Assembly: GCA_021820065.1 (NCBI GenBank)
Contig: JAKAEE010000009.1
Location: 1-64,000, forward strand
Origin: Bacteroidota bacterium
Lineage (GTDB): Bacteria > Bacteroidota > Ignavibacteria > Ignavibacteriales > Melioribacteraceae
Length of the DNA: 64,000 nucleotides
Direction of reading: 5' to 3'
Shown here: piece by piece, positions 17,813 to 27,198 of the stretch
Layout: every line of letters starts with the position of its first letter
Position numbering within the stretch: the first letter of the stretch is position 1
Position numbers and translations under genes: made by a program
The notes under the pieces: generated by a model
What the model was told of the DNA's origin: nothing
Databases searched by the model: none
The model's input: the letters and a program-made list of their open reading frames with translations, nothing else

Positions 17813-18958
17813 CTAATAAGGCAAAACTTTTGTCAATCCGATTCCCGGTTTATCCGTTAAGGTCACTTTACCATCAATAATTCTTGTTCCCTCAAAGACA
17901 TCATTCTTGATTAGTAAAGCGCCGTCAAGATCGGCGTAGTGAACTTCAGGTGCTAGTTGCGATGCTGCGGAAATTGCGCACGAAGTCTCGGTCATGCAGC
18001 CGAGCATGATTTTCATGTTAAGAGCTTTTGCAAGGTTCAGCATTTTAAATGCTTCCCGCAATCCGGTTGATTTCATCAGCTTAATATTAATGCCGGAATA
18101 AACGCCGTGCGCTTTTATAACATCGGGAAGTCTTTGCACACTCTCGTCCCCCATTGTTGGCAAAGGACTTTTTTCCGTTAACCAAGCCATGTCATCAACC
18201 ATTTCTTTCGGCATAGGTTGTTCAACGTACAACACATTTTTATCTTTCAGCCAATTGATCATGTCCAGCGCAAAGAATTTGTCTTTCCAACCTTGATTCA
18301 CATCTACAGTGATCGGTTTATCGGTGATCGAGCGAATGGTTTCGATCAACATTTTATCGGTATCACGCCCAAGTTTGACTTTGAGAATTTTGTATTCGGC
18401 TGCTTCTTTTGTCTTCTGAATTATAACATCCTTCGTATCAATGCCGATCGTAAACGAAGTGTAAGGAGTTTTGTCTTTGTTGAATCCCCACATCTTGTAC
18501 CATGGTTGACCGATAAGTTTTCCAACCAGATCATGCAAGGCAATGTCCACCGAAGCTTTTGCCGCCGGATTAAACGTGTCGATCTCATCTACATATTCTA
18601 AAATCGTTTCCATATCAAAAGGATCTTTGAATTGTGCAAGATCAACTTTAGATAAAAACTTTGCTGCGGTTTCATGCGACTCACCGAGGTAAGGGGGCAT
18701 AGAAGCTTCGCCGTAACCTGTGACACCTTCATATTCAATCTTTGTCAACATAACCGGTGTTGTGGTACGGGAACTGGTTGCTAACGTGAATACGTGTTTC
18801 AACTCTAAGGTATAAGGTTTGAATGAGAATTTCATGGTTGAATTCTTTTTTGTGATATTAATTTTTTTTGCAAAGATGTTTGTGTTTAATCCCCCAGACA
18901 TTACAGCACCGCCGATTAAACCAACTTGAGTAAGAAATTTTCTTCTATTTTGTGCCAT
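17813..18958 (-). CDS. Dipeptide epimerase (enolase superfamily) with Tat signal
   Basis: About 381 residues. The N-terminus carries a twin-arginine signal (RRKFLTQVG and a hydrophobic stretch), unusual because YkfB/YcjG-type epimerases are cytoplasmic. Enolase-superfamily catalytic elements are present: the KVK lysines in ILKVKLG, the metal ligands in DVNQGW, VEQPM and MGDES, the second lysine in INIKLMK, and the DLDG motif near the C-terminus typical of dipeptide epimerases. The expected reaction is L-Ala-D-Glu to L-Ala-L-Glu. The start overlaps the stop of the NlpC/P60 gene (TGATG) with GGAG upstream, so the two are translationally coupled. Confidence 0.9.
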   Translation of the reverse strand: MAQNRRKFLTQVGLIGGAVMSGGLNTNIFAKKINITKKNSTMKFSFKPYTLELKHVFTLATSSRTTTPVMLTKIEYEGVTGYGEASMPPYLGESHETAAKFLSKVDLAQFKDPFDMETILEYVDEIDTFNPAAKASVDIALHDLVGKLIGQPWYKMWGFNKDKTPYTSFTIGIDTKDVIIQKTKEAAEYKILKVKLGRDTDKMLIETIRSITDKPITVDVNQGWKDKFFALDMINWLKDKNVLYVEQPMPKEMVDDMAWLTEKSPLPTMGDESVQRLPDVIKAHGVYSGINIKLMKSTGLREAFKMLNLAKALNMKIMLGCMTETSCAISAASQLAPEVHYADLDGALLIKNDVFEGTRIIDGKVTLTDKPGIGLTKVLPY

Positions 18959-20148
18959 CACATTTCTCCAAAATAAAATTTGTTCTTCTTTATGGTGGTA
19001 ATTCCGTTTTTATCGAGCGATCCCAAAATTCTTTTTGCGCGGATGAAATGCATTGTTCTAAAATCACTGTAATCGGGTGAGTTCTTATCGAACGAATTAA
19101 TTTTTACCATACCGGAGCTGTGAATGAATTTTAGGTTGCCGATGTAAATTCCCACATGGGTTATTCTTTCTTTTGTGGAGTCTGTTGCCGCGAAACCAAA
19201 AAACAATAAATCACCCGTCTGCAAATTACCGAATCCGGATTTAGTATCAACCAGCACGCCGGTGTGAACTTGTTGTGATGCATCACGCGGTAGTACGATT
19301 CCATTCATAAAATAAACGGTCTTTGTAAAACCGCTGCAGTCCATACCTTTTACGGAAGTGCCTCCCCATAAATATGGAAATCCTAGAAAAAGTTTTGTGG
19401 TTGAAATTATGTCATCTCCGGTTGGATTTCTTTTATCCAGCCAACTCTTAAATGGTTCACAGTCAGACTTTGGAATGAAACCAATTCTGTTATCGGGATA
19501 TTTAACTTTGTAAAAATTATTCTCTTCACTTTCAAGCGATACTAAATCTCCGGCGGCTAAATCTGAAACGCGATTTTCTGAAATGTCCGGCGTTGCAAAA
19601 ACAAATCCAAATTCTTTTGTAAAAATTACCTTTTCGGATTGCATCCAATTTTCAATTGCTGTTTTGTTGACGGGAACCAATCCGTCGTTATCCATCCAAC
19701 CAATGTATTCATCCGGCGTTTGTATTAAACAATAACCGGGAATTTTCTTTAAGATTTTCACACAAGTTCCCAATAGAGATTGGGAGGCAAGCTCTGCGCG
19801 ATCCTCGGGTTCGGTTCTGATATTTGCAACAGATAAGTTGACGATACCGTAAATATTTTCTCCCAAATCTTTTGCCGGCAAAGTTTGTATTCCATCTTTG
19901 AAAGAAACATTCATTGTCTTCAAATTTTCGAGCAAGTGTTTCTTTGCAGCTTTGATATTTGTCTCACCGGTTAATGTAATTACTCCATTCAGTTCATTTG
20001 CGCTTACTTCCCAAACGGCAGTTCTTTTGTCAGGCGCATAATGATGTTCGGTATCTGCTATAACTTTGATTACAGAGTTAATCTTGTCCTCCTGTGCATT
20101 AAGTTGAAGTATCATTGACAAAAAAAGTAGAAAAAATATTTTTTTCAT
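18958..20148 (-). CDS. NlpC/P60 muropeptide endopeptidase with SH3b domains
   Basis: 396 residues: signal peptide (1-18), an N-terminal region, two bacterial SH3-like domains (about 115-175 and 185-245), and the NlpC/P60 catalytic domain (about 255-375). The catalytic cysteine is in GMDCSGFTK and the histidine in RITHVGIY. The layout is that of YkfC-type gamma-D-glutamyl-diamino acid endopeptidases, which cut D-Glu from diaminopimelate in free muropeptides. The product L-Ala-D-Glu is the substrate of the epimerase encoded just downstream. A GGAG ribosome site precedes the start. Confidence 0.92.
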   Translation of the reverse strand: MKKIFFLLFLSMILQLNAQEDKINSVIKVIADTEHHYAPDKRTAVWEVSANELNGVITLTGETNIKAAKKHLLENLKTMNVSFKDGIQTLPAKDLGENIYGIVNLSVANIRTEPEDRAELASQSLLGTCVKILKKIPGYCLIQTPDEYIGWMDNDGLVPVNKTAIENWMQSEKVIFTKEFGFVFATPDISENRVSDLAAGDLVSLESEENNFYKVKYPDNRIGFIPKSDCEPFKSWLDKRNPTGDDIISTTKLFLGFPYLWGGTSVKGMDCSGFTKTVYFMNGIVLPRDASQQVHTGVLVDTKSGFGNLQTGDLLFFGFAATDSTKERITHVGIYIGNLKFIHSSGMVKINSFDKNSPDYSDFRTMHFIRAKRILGSLDKNGITTIKKNKFYFGEM

Positions 20149-20171
20149 AAAATACTCCGTGTGCAGAGAAA

Positions 20172-21686
20172 CTAAGCTAATTTCTTTTTCCCGAATCCCG
20201 GCTCAATTTTAACTAAAGCCGCAACGATAAATCCGGGTACTGTTGAAAGAATTACCCACAAGAAGAAATGCTGATAGCCGATTTGTTCCTGCAAGGCGCC
20301 GCTGTACATTCCCGGAAGCATCATGCCGAGTGCCATTATTCCGGTACAGATTGCAAAGTGCGACGTTTTGTGTTCACCTTGAGAAACCATAATCATGTAC
20401 ATCATATATGCGGTGAAACCAAATCCATAGCCGAACTGTTCCAAAGCGACGGCAATATTTATAACTAAAAAGTTTGTCGGCATATACTGTGATAAATAAA
20501 CAAAAGCCAAATCCGGTAAATGCATGATGATCACCATCGGCCACAGCCACCACTTCAAACCTTGTTTTGAAATTACATAACCGCCTATCAATCCGCCAAC
20601 GGTTAGAGCAATTATTCCAACTGTTCCGTAAACTATTCCTACTTCCGCAGTAGAAAGTTCAAGTCCGCCTTTGGTCCTCGGATCGAGCAAGAATGGTTGA
20701 ACAAGTTTTACCAATTGCGCTTCCGCGAATCTATAGAACAATAGGAAACCAAGAATTTTCCAGATGTCTTCTTTCTGCATGAAGATTACGAACGCTTTCA
20801 AGAATTCTATAAACGGTAACATCAATTCATTTTTAGTTTCGGACTTTTCAAAATTCTCTACAATTTTGGCGACATAAGTTCTAAAAAGAATTACCGTAAT
20901 GATTACGAGAGAAATTGTCGAAACAATTGTCCTCCAAGGATGAACCATTCCGAATAAACCAAGAATGGAACTGAGAAGAATAAATGCCGCGTAAATTATT
21001 CCGGCAAATAGAATAAAACCGCCAATCAATAGACCGACTTGTTTGCCGTGAAGTTTTTTGCCGCCCAATGTTCCAACATCCTCGGTTGGATAGGGAAGGA
21101 TAAGGCGGTGATAAATGAAAAGTGCTACAAACAAAATTCCGGCAATTACAAAAACAATTGACCATGCACTTTTGAATCCTGTTGTTGGCGCCAGTTCACC
21201 GGCAATTACTACAAGAAGTCCCGAACCAAAAATTGTGGCGATGCGGTAGAAGGTTGCCCTTACACCGACAAATGCAGATTGCTGTTGTTCTTCCAGACTA
21301 AGCATATAAAAGCCATCGGCAGCAATGTCATGAGTGGCAGAAGCGAAAGCCATTAAGGCAAAGACAAAGAGTGATAGGCTCCAATAGAAATTTGTTGTCA
21401 AGGCAAGCGCTATACCAAAGAGGGTAATGGCAACAATAACTTGCATTGCGATGGTCCACAACCTTTTCGTTTTGAACATGTCAATGAACGGTCCCCATAA
21501 AAATTTTAGGAACCAAGGGAAGTATAGAAGACTTGTGAAGAAAGCAATATCGCTGTTGGAGACGTTAAGATTTTTGTACATCATTACCGACACCGACATG
21601 ACCATTACGTAAGGAATTGCTTCGGTAAAATATAAAGTTGGTATCCATGCCCACGGGTTTCTTGTTGTCTTCTTTTGAATTGCCAT
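20172..21686 (-). CDS. ampG: AmpG-like MFS muropeptide permease
   Basis: About 504 residues with twelve or more hydrophobic helices. The N-terminal part (PWAWIPTLYFTEAIPYVMV, then SNSDIAFFTSLLYFPWFLKFLWGPFID) follows the AmpG pattern of an early WxP segment and a helix-2/3 loop ending in GPxxD. AmpG permeases import GlcNAc-anhydroMurNAc-peptides by proton symport across the inner membrane. I prefer the ATG at 21686, because the longer frame would begin inside the upstream kinase gene. It lies 17 bases after that gene and 24 before the NlpC/P60 start. Substrate range is not proven. Confidence 0.82.
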   Translation of the reverse strand: MAIQKKTTRNPWAWIPTLYFTEAIPYVMVMSVSVMMYKNLNVSNSDIAFFTSLLYFPWFLKFLWGPFIDMFKTKRLWTIAMQVIVAITLFGIALALTTNFYWSLSLFVFALMAFASATHDIAADGFYMLSLEEQQQSAFVGVRATFYRIATIFGSGLLVVIAGELAPTTGFKSAWSIVFVIAGILFVALFIYHRLILPYPTEDVGTLGGKKLHGKQVGLLIGGFILFAGIIYAAFILLSSILGLFGMVHPWRTIVSTISLVIITVILFRTYVAKIVENFEKSETKNELMLPFIEFLKAFVIFMQKEDIWKILGFLLFYRFAEAQLVKLVQPFLLDPRTKGGLELSTAEVGIVYGTVGIIALTVGGLIGGYVISKQGLKWWLWPMVIIMHLPDLAFVYLSQYMPTNFLVINIAVALEQFGYGFGFTAYMMYMIMVSQGEHKTSHFAICTGIMALGMMLPGMYSGALQEQIGYQHFFLWVILSTVPGFIVAALVKIEPGFGKKKLA

Positions 21687-21702
21687 TAATTCAACTCTGG
21701 TT

Positions 21703-22635
21703 TTATTCGGAATTCTTTTCGACAAATGTCTTAGCCATGATAACCGCGCCAATTTCCGGCGGATATTCTGCCGGAGTTACAGTGACGTTAGGCATTTGCT
21801 GTTTTATCTTTTCCTTCAATAATGAAGAATAAAAATTGTCCGCCGCAATTGTTCCACCAACTAAACACAGTTTTATTTTTTCATCAACAAGTTTTTTTGA
21901 GATCGCTTTTAGGTGACTAATAAGTTCATCCGATTCATGTTCTAAGATTTTAAGAGCTGGTAGATCGCCTTTCTTTGCCGCTTCAAATACTTTTGGTGCA
22001 AATGAAGCCAAGTCAAAATTATTTCTGTAGACTTCGGTGACTAATTGTTGTGTATCGTAAATTCCGAAGTTGTCCTTGAGCATTTGCGTCATCAAAGTTT
22101 TTGAACCGCGTCCGTCTAATTCTTTTGCAACTTCGTTAAGACCACTTCTGCCAATTGTATTTCCGCTTCCTTCATCGCCGATTAGTCTTCCATATCCTCC
22201 AACCCGGTGAACAATATCACTCTTATCTTTTGCAAATGCAATTGACCCGGTACCGGCGATCAGTAAAATTCCCGGTCCGCCGGAAAAAGCTCCTTCAAGC
22301 GCAATTCTTGCGTCGCTTTCAACTTGAAATGAATTGAAACTGTAGCCGTTTGACTCAGAATATTTTAGAAAATCATTTCTGAGTTTCTGTGCATCACTTG
22401 TTCTGCCGGCGCCGGTCGTTCCAATTAAAATTGAAGCAACATCCTCGGGTGATATTTTTAACGCTTCGATGGATTCTATAATGAGTGAAAGAATTATTTC
22501 CGAAACTTTTTCCGTTCCAACAATTAGAAAATTGGATGCACCTCCCTGGCATGTGTATAGCGGTTCAAAATTAAAGTTGGTGATCACACACCTAGTTTTT
22601 GTTCCGCCGCCGTCTAAACCAGTTAGGTATTTCAT
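21703..22635 (-). CDS. BadF-type N-acetylglucosamine/N-acetylmuramic acid kinase
   Basis: About 310 residues of the ASKHA sugar-kinase fold. Phosphate-1 motif LDGGGTKTRCVI is at the N-terminus, followed by a GTTGAGR motif, LLIAGTGSIAFA and GGYGRLIGDEGSG, which together mark the BadF/BcrA family that contains NagK and MurK amino-sugar kinases. It would make GlcNAc-6-P or MurNAc-6-P; the latter is the MurQ substrate, and no AnmK is visible in the window. The ATG at 22635 is chosen over a TTG 6 bases upstream. Confidence 0.88.
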   Translation of the reverse strand: MKYLTGLDGGGTKTRCVITNFNFEPLYTCQGGASNFLIVGTEKVSEIILSLIIESIEALKISPEDVASILIGTTGAGRTSDAQKLRNDFLKYSESNGYSFNSFQVESDARIALEGAFSGGPGILLIAGTGSIAFAKDKSDIVHRVGGYGRLIGDEGSGNTIGRSGLNEVAKELDGRGSKTLMTQMLKDNFGIYDTQQLVTEVYRNNFDLASFAPKVFEAAKKGDLPALKILEHESDELISHLKAISKKLVDEKIKLCLVGGTIAADNFYSSLLKEKIKQQMPNVTVTPAEYPPEIGAVIMAKTFVEKNSE

Positions 22636-22650
22636 AATCAACTTGTTGAA

Positions 22651-25296
22651 CTAGTCTTTCATGTATTTAAGATAATCTATCAATCCTTCATAAATCTTCT
22701 GAGCCATTTTGTCCCTGAACTTATCATCGGTCAATTTTTCTTCGTCTTCGGCATTGGACAAAAATGCTTGTTCAACTAAGATTGCCGGCATATCCGACAT
22801 TCTGATAACTCGGTAGTTGAACGATCCGACGGAACCAAACGGTTTTAAACTCAGCTGAATCAATCTGTTAAAAACAAACTCGGAAAATTTAGCCCAGAAT
22901 GGATTGTTGTAAAATGTTGCGGTGCCTGATGTTCCTAAAAACTCATCTTCCGGGTCGCTCGCGTTAGCGTGAATGCTGATGTGTATGTTTGCATCCGAGT
23001 TGGTTACCGTATCTCGTTTCAATGTCAAACTCATGTCTCTGTCGGTATCTCTAACTTGTAAAACTTGAGCTCCTTTACTCTTAAAAAGTTTTTCTATTTT
23101 TTTTGAGAGAGAAAGATTAATATCTTTTTCTTTTACTCCCGATAAACCAATTGCACCCGAGTTACTTCCACCGTGACCGGCTTCGATCGAAATCTTAATC
23201 CCTTTAAGCGGCAAAGGACTTTTCAAATGGTAAACCGGGGGATATTTGATTCTAAAGATCAATTCCTTTCCGTGCGGCTTGATATCGTAACCCCAAATTT
23301 TATCCGTCTTCAAATTAACGTATATGCGATAAGTTCCTTTGGAAATTTGCTGCCAGGTAATTTCTTCAATGTATTTCAGATTCGGTTTGTGAATGATCCA
23401 TGTGCTGCTGGTTTTTACTCCGTACAAATTAATTGTTATTCTTTTTGAATAGGGGTCGGCATATACATCGTAAGGAACGTTTTCTAAGTACGGAATTTCC
23501 ACGATGTCTCCAGTGTCTGATGGAAAGCTCGTGATGGGATTTATAAAATAGCTTGGCTGAATTGTCCCTGCCGGAAGTTCTTTAACATATTCGTTGGAGA
23601 TGTAACCTTCTTCGGTCTCGCTAAGCCGAACCCGGTAAAAATTTCCAAATATTCCGTTCGATTTTAGAATAACATCCTTAGGTAATTCAATTCTCAACGG
23701 AGCGCCTAAGCGTATCGGTGCAAGAGTATAAGTAAAAAGGGAATTGTCCTCGGTGGTAGCAAGAAACGGAAAATCATTTTTGTCTTTGATGACAAAGTGG
23801 TTTTTGGAAATTTTTTCTACCGACTTTTGGTTGGTCGAATCAGCAGACTTAAGAATTACTTTTATGCCATACTTTTGGTTCTTGTTGAATTCATTTAACG
23901 GAATTGCCGCCACATAACTGTTAACGTTATTAGGATCATTCGCAAAACACTCGAAGACTTTATCTGAGGGCACGATTTCAACCAGAGCTTTTTGATTTTT
24001 GGTGGCGTTAAATTTAACTGTCAATAAATCGCTGGGCAGAAGTACCAAGTTTTCATTTGGTCGAATAGAAGTAGAATCAATACCGAACTTAGTTGCTTCC
24101 AAAGAAGTATCGGGCTTTTTATACAGAACCATATCTTCATACAAAGCTTTTTCACCTTTGCTGCTTACAGCTTCTGCTCTAAGTTTATTGAGACCTTCTA
24201 CCAATTTTATTTTTTTGAAAAAGATTCCGGTCTTATAAATTTTAACTTTTTCTCCGTTGATGAATGCCATGGAAGGAAATTTTGTTCTGCACAGTAAATT
24301 GTATGTGTCGTTACTTCTAATTCTTGCAAATGGTTTTCTGAATTCAATCCATTCACCGCTGCGGCTAAAACTTTTATCTTGGTGGAGTAGATAATTGTAT
24401 GGAATGGCCCAATCTTTTTTGGAATAACTATAAGCTGTATTTCCAATGCTAAATTTTAATGAGTCGCCCTTTGCCAGCGAAATAAAATTAAGTGATTGGT
24501 CCCTTCCAAACTCTTTCGTCCTTCCATCCGGAAGATGAACATTCCTAGCTGAATTGGTTTTTAGTAGCTCGGAAAAATCTAGTTTTATAAAATGATATGG
24601 TGTTAAACGTTTGAGATAACTTTTCAGAAACTTTTGATTCGGATCGATGTTGGCGTTTTTATTATACTCTATTGTAAAGATAGGTCTCTCGTTAACTACA
24701 AAATCAATAATTCCATTTTCCAATAATTTAGTTCTTTTAGTCGAGTCATTATTCACGGAATTTTTTGAAGTTGCGATTAGCAGGTATGGTTTTACCATTG
24801 CAGATTCAACAACAATGTCTTCGAACAAATCATAATTGCTCTCGGAATTGAAGTTGATATCTGAAAAATAGAAGCCGTCAATCTGGCAGACGGACACAAG
24901 CAAATTAATGTTGGATTTTATTTCCTTTGTTGATTCGGACTGTAAATTGTTCGGGTTGTTTTTCGCAAAATCCAAGTCGATGAACAATTTTAGATTGTTC
25001 CGTTTGGCAGTTTCGCAAGCAGATTTTATTAGCTGAAGCGCCGGTGATTTTGCGATTGGATGCGTGAATATGTCTGAAAATATTTCTGATCTTAGAAGTA
25101 CAGCATCATAATTATTTAGTGAAGCTTGACTAATTTTCTCATTCACAGTGTTAACAAGCGATTTGAAATCGGAGAACTTAGCATGATCAAGATCTATCAA
25201 TTGGATTTTGTCTTTGTAGTAATCAGGAGTGTTTGTTGCATAATTATTAGCTGATCCTAAAATCATGAAAAGTATTACAAAGGTAAGTTTTTTCAT
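22651..25296 (-). CDS. Amidase_3 peptidoglycan amidase with TIM-barrel-like N-terminus, SH3 and AMIN-like domains
   Basis: 881 residues with a signal peptide (1-20). Residues about 25-260 resemble a divergent GHL10-type barrel (NNYDAVLLRSEIF, then LKLFIDLDFA and CQIDGFYFSD). An SH3-like segment follows near 540-590 (FYRVRLSETEEGYISNEYV) and an AMIN-like strand domain near 610-680. The C-terminal Amidase_3 domain (about 690-880) has the zinc/catalytic set: His in EAGHGG, Glu in VKEKDINLS, His in SIHAN and Glu in LVEQAFLSN. It should cleave stem peptides from MurNAc in the periplasm. The fusion with a barrel-like domain is unusual. Confidence 0.88.
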   Translation of the reverse strand: MKKLTFVILFMILGSANNYATNTPDYYKDKIQLIDLDHAKFSDFKSLVNTVNEKISQASLNNYDAVLLRSEIFSDIFTHPIAKSPALQLIKSACETAKRNNLKLFIDLDFAKNNPNNLQSESTKEIKSNINLLVSVCQIDGFYFSDINFNSESNYDLFEDIVVESAMVKPYLLIATSKNSVNNDSTKRTKLLENGIIDFVVNERPIFTIEYNKNANIDPNQKFLKSYLKRLTPYHFIKLDFSELLKTNSARNVHLPDGRTKEFGRDQSLNFISLAKGDSLKFSIGNTAYSYSKKDWAIPYNYLLHQDKSFSRSGEWIEFRKPFARIRSNDTYNLLCRTKFPSMAFINGEKVKIYKTGIFFKKIKLVEGLNKLRAEAVSSKGEKALYEDMVLYKKPDTSLEATKFGIDSTSIRPNENLVLLPSDLLTVKFNATKNQKALVEIVPSDKVFECFANDPNNVNSYVAAIPLNEFNKNQKYGIKVILKSADSTNQKSVEKISKNHFVIKDKNDFPFLATTEDNSLFTYTLAPIRLGAPLRIELPKDVILKSNGIFGNFYRVRLSETEEGYISNEYVKELPAGTIQPSYFINPITSFPSDTGDIVEIPYLENVPYDVYADPYSKRITINLYGVKTSSTWIIHKPNLKYIEEITWQQISKGTYRIYVNLKTDKIWGYDIKPHGKELIFRIKYPPVYHLKSPLPLKGIKISIEAGHGGSNSGAIGLSGVKEKDINLSLSKKIEKLFKSKGAQVLQVRDTDRDMSLTLKRDTVTNSDANIHISIHANASDPEDEFLGTSGTATFYNNPFWAKFSEFVFNRLIQLSLKPFGSVGSFNYRVIRMSDMPAILVEQAFLSNAEDEEKLTDDKFRDKMAQKIYEGLIDYLKYMKD

Positions 25297-25427
25297 AAAA
25301 CACCTATTGTTGTGACGCCTTCTTATTACGCTACATATAAGTATTCAATAATAAATATCAATAAGATCAAATGTGATATTGCTTATTGTGCGGTTATATA
25401 AAGTCTAAATGTTGTTTTGGAAAAGCA

Positions 25428-26990
25428 TTATTGTCTTTCAAGTTGTTTGATTACCGGAATACTCTCATTGCTAATTCTATCAACGGCGGTAACTGCGGTC
25501 TCTTTCAATTCAAAATTTTTAGTCGTGACAACACCAGAATCGTTCATGAATCGGTACTCTTTGGAGATTGGAACGGTGTAAGAATTTTTATCGCTGCTTA
25601 GTATTTCATATTCCCACTTGTTGCCGTACTTAAAATATACAACCCACAAAAAAACTTTCGATAAATCTTTCTTATTCCATAAAATTTTTACCGAATCATT
25701 TTCTTCATGCATGGTAAATTCCGGTGAAGAGATTGGCTGACTCTTGAACCATTTTGTTGCCGGAACCAACGCTTGTTTTTTGTATGGGCCGTTCAGTAAA
25801 GCGTCGGCGAGATCTTTGTTATTAATAATTGGATTGGCACTCCAGCAAATATTTCCCGGTGATTTGGGAAGCATCGCGCGTATAGTCATGATTTGATTTA
25901 TAACTTCAATATTGTTTACCTCGTTGTTTTCTCTATCGATGCTAATCCCCGGCCAGAAATGTCTTCCCTTTAGGTTTTCATTTTTCCACCAGCTTAATAA
26001 GATAGGAAAACTTTGCTTGAGCGAATTTATTTTCCAATAAAGCTGGGGCGACCAATAATCAACCCAACCTTCGTTAATCCATAGCTTAGAATCGGCAAAG
26101 AGTTTTTCATATTGGTCGAAACCTTCTACAGATTCGGGATACCCTGGCCTCCAAATTCCAAAAGGACTCAAACCGAATTTTACATTTTGTTTTATCTCTT
26201 TGATGCCGTTGTAAACTCTTTGAATAAACCTGTTAATGTTTTCACGCCGCCAATCTGCCTTCGATAATTTTCCGCCATCCTCGGTATATTTTTTCCAGCT
26301 TGCATCATCGGGAAAATCTTCTTCATTGTTGTATGAAGGATAAGGGTAGAAGTAATCATCAAAGTGAATCCCGTCTATGTCGTACCGTTTTGTAATATCC
26401 TGTACAACGCTTAGTGTGTAATCTTGCACTTCCGGTTTGCTGGGATCCAACCACCAATAACCGGATTTTAATTTCACAGCCCAATCCGGATGTTTTTTTA
26501 CAACGGAAGCATCTGTGATTTCTCCGCCGCTGGTGTGATGTGCTCTAAAAGGATTAAGCCACACGTGAAACTCCATTCCGCGTGCGTGTGCTTGTTCTAT
26601 CCAGAATTCCAGAGGGTCATAATATGGTTCAGGGGCTTTGCCCTGTGTTCCGGTTAAGTAATAGGACCATGGCTCAATATCACTTTTATAAAATGCATCG
26701 CATTGCGGTCTTGCCTGGAAAACGACAGCATTAAAATTATTCCGTTTAAGTTTATCAAGAATATTAATGGCTTCCCACTTCTGCTCTTCAGTAGTCAAAT
26801 CTTTCCTGCTTGGCCAAGAAATATTTGCAACGGTAGCTACCCATGCCCCGCGGAATTCACGTTCAATTGAAGGAAATGATGGACTTGATTTTACAGTCTG
26901 CTCAACTTTTAATGTAGTGCAGCTTGCTGTTAGAATTATGATAAGAAGAGATATTGTTAAAATATTCTTATTCAACAATAATTCTTTCAT
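25428..26990 (-). CDS. GHL10 (DUF187/DigH-like) glycosidase lipoprotein
   Basis: 520 residues. A lipobox (LTASC) near residue 24 predicts a lipoprotein. The GHL10 barrel is clear (about 45-380): REFRGAWVATV, NFNAVVFQARPQCDAFY, FHVWLNPFRAH, HPDWAV and the acidic YDIDGIHFDDYFYP. The family includes E. coli DigH (YddW), which acts on peptide-free glycan strands, and B. subtilis YngK. An Ig-like domain follows at about 410-515. It heads the - strand operon and is 69 bases from a strong palindrome in the region shared with the divergent sensor kinase. Confidence 0.92.
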   Translation of the reverse strand: MKELLLNKNILTISLLIIILTASCTTLKVEQTVKSSPSFPSIEREFRGAWVATVANISWPSRKDLTTEEQKWEAINILDKLKRNNFNAVVFQARPQCDAFYKSDIEPWSYYLTGTQGKAPEPYYDPLEFWIEQAHARGMEFHVWLNPFRAHHTSGGEITDASVVKKHPDWAVKLKSGYWWLDPSKPEVQDYTLSVVQDITKRYDIDGIHFDDYFYPYPSYNNEEDFPDDASWKKYTEDGGKLSKADWRRENINRFIQRVYNGIKEIKQNVKFGLSPFGIWRPGYPESVEGFDQYEKLFADSKLWINEGWVDYWSPQLYWKINSLKQSFPILLSWWKNENLKGRHFWPGISIDRENNEVNNIEVINQIMTIRAMLPKSPGNICWSANPIINNKDLADALLNGPYKKQALVPATKWFKSQPISSPEFTMHEENDSVKILWNKKDLSKVFLWVVYFKYGNKWEYEILSSDKNSYTVPISKEYRFMNDSGVVTTKNFELKETAVTAVDRISNESIPVIKQLERQ

Positions 26991-27059
26991 TACAAAAAAT
27001 ATTTTAATCGTAAAATTTGTTTAGAATCTAATTAAAGTTAATTAAGCCATTGCAAAATC

Positions 27060-27079
27060 AACTACATAAAAGGGTAGTT
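27060..27079. promoter_or_regulatory. Palindromic operator candidate, site 1
   Basis: AACTACATAAAAGGGTAGTT, a perfect 6-8-6 inverted repeat. It is 18/20 identical to the site at 31061-31080. It lies between the divergent GHL10 lipoprotein gene (69 bases from its start) and the sensor kinase gene (119 bases). The most economical reading is a binding site for the LuxR-type regulator encoded at 30348; that is inference. Confidence 0.6.
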
Positions 27080-27198
27080 TTGAAATGATATAGAACAATT
27101 TTACTCTTTTGAAAAAGATAGCTATTTTAAAAACAAACAAGGATCCATTACATGAATGATTACTCAAAGCTTAGTTTAGCTCTGTACAAACCTCTATA

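Noticed and set aside
25331..25350. CTACATATAAG upstream of the amidase at 22651 as another copy of the palindrome
   Set aside because: Only the left half matches and the right half GTAGTT is absent; spacing to the gene also differs.
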